From Alphaproteobacteria bacterium CG11_big_fil_rev_8_21_14_0_20_44_7 (lineage in GTDB: Bacteria > Pseudomonadota > Alphaproteobacteria > Rickettsiales > 21-14-0-20-44-7), in contig PCXJ01000039.1 in the NCBI GenBank assembly GCA_002787615.1, positions 19,969 through 27,368 of the forward strand: a DNA stretch of 7,400 nt. Direction: 5' to 3'. This document shows positions 6,804-7,400 of the stretch, piece by piece; the stretch's first letter is position 1, and every line of letters starts with the position of its first letter. The notes below the pieces were generated by a model that saw only the letters and a list, made by a program, of their open reading frames with translations, was not told where the DNA came from and made no database searches. The position numbers and the translations under genes are program-made.

Positions 6804-7400
6804 TGAAAAAAACAAGGAAATTGACAAGCATTCAGGCGTTGAAACAACCGGTCATGAATGGGATGGAATTAAAGAGCTAAATAATCCTGCTCCACGTTGG
6901 TGGCTGTGGGTATTTTTTGTATGTGTAATCTGGTCAATCGGTTATTGGGTGCTTTACCCTGCTTGGCCAACAATAAGCGGCGAAGGTGAACGTGGCGGAA
7001 CTGCTGGTACAAAAGAATGGACGCAATATAAAAAGCTGGAAGAAGAGCAAGCCGAAATTAGAGCTAGAAAAGCAAAATATCTGGAGCGTTTTCATAATGC
7101 AAATTTTGAAGAAATCGCTAATGACTCGGCGCTTTATGAATTTGCGCTTGCAGGCGGCAAGGCAGCGTTTAAGGATAATTGCGCCACTTGCCATGGTACG
7201 GGCGGTGCAGGTTCGGCAGGTTATCCAAACCTCAATGATGATGATTGGATTTGGGGCGGGAACACTGAAGAAATATACCAAACCCTAAAATATGGTATTC
7301 GTTCGGGGCATGATGATGCGAGATATTCGCAAATGCCTGCTTTTAAAGATGTGCTTACAAGTGCAGAAATAAGCCAAGTTGCTGATTATGTTTTAAATTT
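6796..7400 (+). CDS. ccoP: cbb3-type cytochrome c oxidase subunit III, di-haem (CcoP/FixP), cut by right edge
   Basis: The first 201 codons are present and the frame is still open at the window end. Seen: the family's N-terminal signature HEWDGIKELNNPAPRWW (20-36), one membrane helix at about 36-54 followed by YPAWP, a charged linker (coiled-coil-like, about 74-100), then the first cytochrome c domain with CATCH at 129-133 and its axial methionine Met180 in SQMPAF. The second haem site expected for CcoP lies beyond the window. It accepts electrons from cytochrome c or bc1 and hands them to CcoO. The ATG at 6796 is chosen because it gives the complete N-terminus and has GAAGGA 8 bases upstream (6782-6787); it overlaps ccoQ by 8 bases. 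Confidence 0.97.
   Translation, partial: MSDEKNKEIDKHSGVETTGHEWDGIKELNNPAPRWWLWVFFVCVIWSIGYWVLYPAWPTISGEGERGGTAGTKEWTQYKKLEEEQAEIRARKAKYLERFHNANFEEIANDSALYEFALAGGKAAFKDNCATCHGTGGAGSAGYPNLNDDDWIWGGNTEEIYQTLKYGIRSGHDDARYSQMPAFKDVLTSAEISQVADYVLN

Noticed and set aside
6934..7281. Minus-strand frame of 115 codons (and an overlapping plus-strand frame at 6986-7288)
   Set aside because: Both overlap ccoP, whose membrane helix, CATCH site and axial methionine fix the true frame.
1..7400. CRISPR arrays, tRNA or rRNA genes, insertion sequences, phage genes
   Set aside because: No repeat-spacer pattern, cloverleaf-like tRNA sequence, transposase or terminal repeats were seen; the window is filled by the genes listed.

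Overview
This AT-rich window looks chromosomal and comes from a Gram-negative proteobacterium, most likely an alphaproteobacterium. The Gram-negative call rests on an outer-membrane two-partner secretion transporter. The alphaproteobacterial lean rests on the CcoO subunit, which carries the long C-terminal insertion typical of that class, and on the compact ccoNOQP order. No genus can be named from sequence alone.

Left part (1-2728, minus strand): a two-partner secretion (type Vb) pair in the order tpsB-tpsA. The transporter gene (1052-2728) is complete. It is followed after 67 bp by the start of a large exoprotein gene that runs off the left edge (984 to 1), leaving 328 N-terminal residues: signal peptide plus the filamentous-haemagglutinin TPS domain. 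A perfect 11-bp inverted repeat lies between the two genes.

Middle (2729-3760): a 205-bp intergenic stretch, a Crp/Fnr-family regulator gene on the minus strand (2934-3671), and a short divergent promoter region. That region holds a perfect FNR/DNR-type palindrome (TTGAC-TTTT-GTCAA) and a consensus TATAAT. Their spacing places the palindrome centre at exactly -41.5 from the predicted transcription start, the geometry of a class II FNR-dependent promoter.

Right part (3761-7400, plus strand): a tightly packed operon for the high-affinity cbb3-type terminal oxidase. It begins with a TauE/SafE-annotated (DsbD_2-like) membrane protein from a TTG start, followed by ccoN, ccoO, a 48-residue ccoQ and ccoP, which is cut by the right edge after its first haem-c site. 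Intergenic distances are 12 bp or overlaps of 1-8 bp, so translation is probably coupled.

Working model: the Fnr-like protein, whose DNA-reading helix has the ExxSR pattern expected for TTGA half-sites, binds the palindrome beside its own gene and switches on the oxidase operon when oxygen (or another signal) changes, possibly also controlling itself. The regulator lacks the N-terminal cysteine cluster of true FNR but has an unusual cysteine-rich C-terminal tail, which is the most interesting protein-level oddity here. No wholly new system is evident; the best second-look items are the promoter geometry, the cysteine tail and the tpsB-tpsA hairpin.
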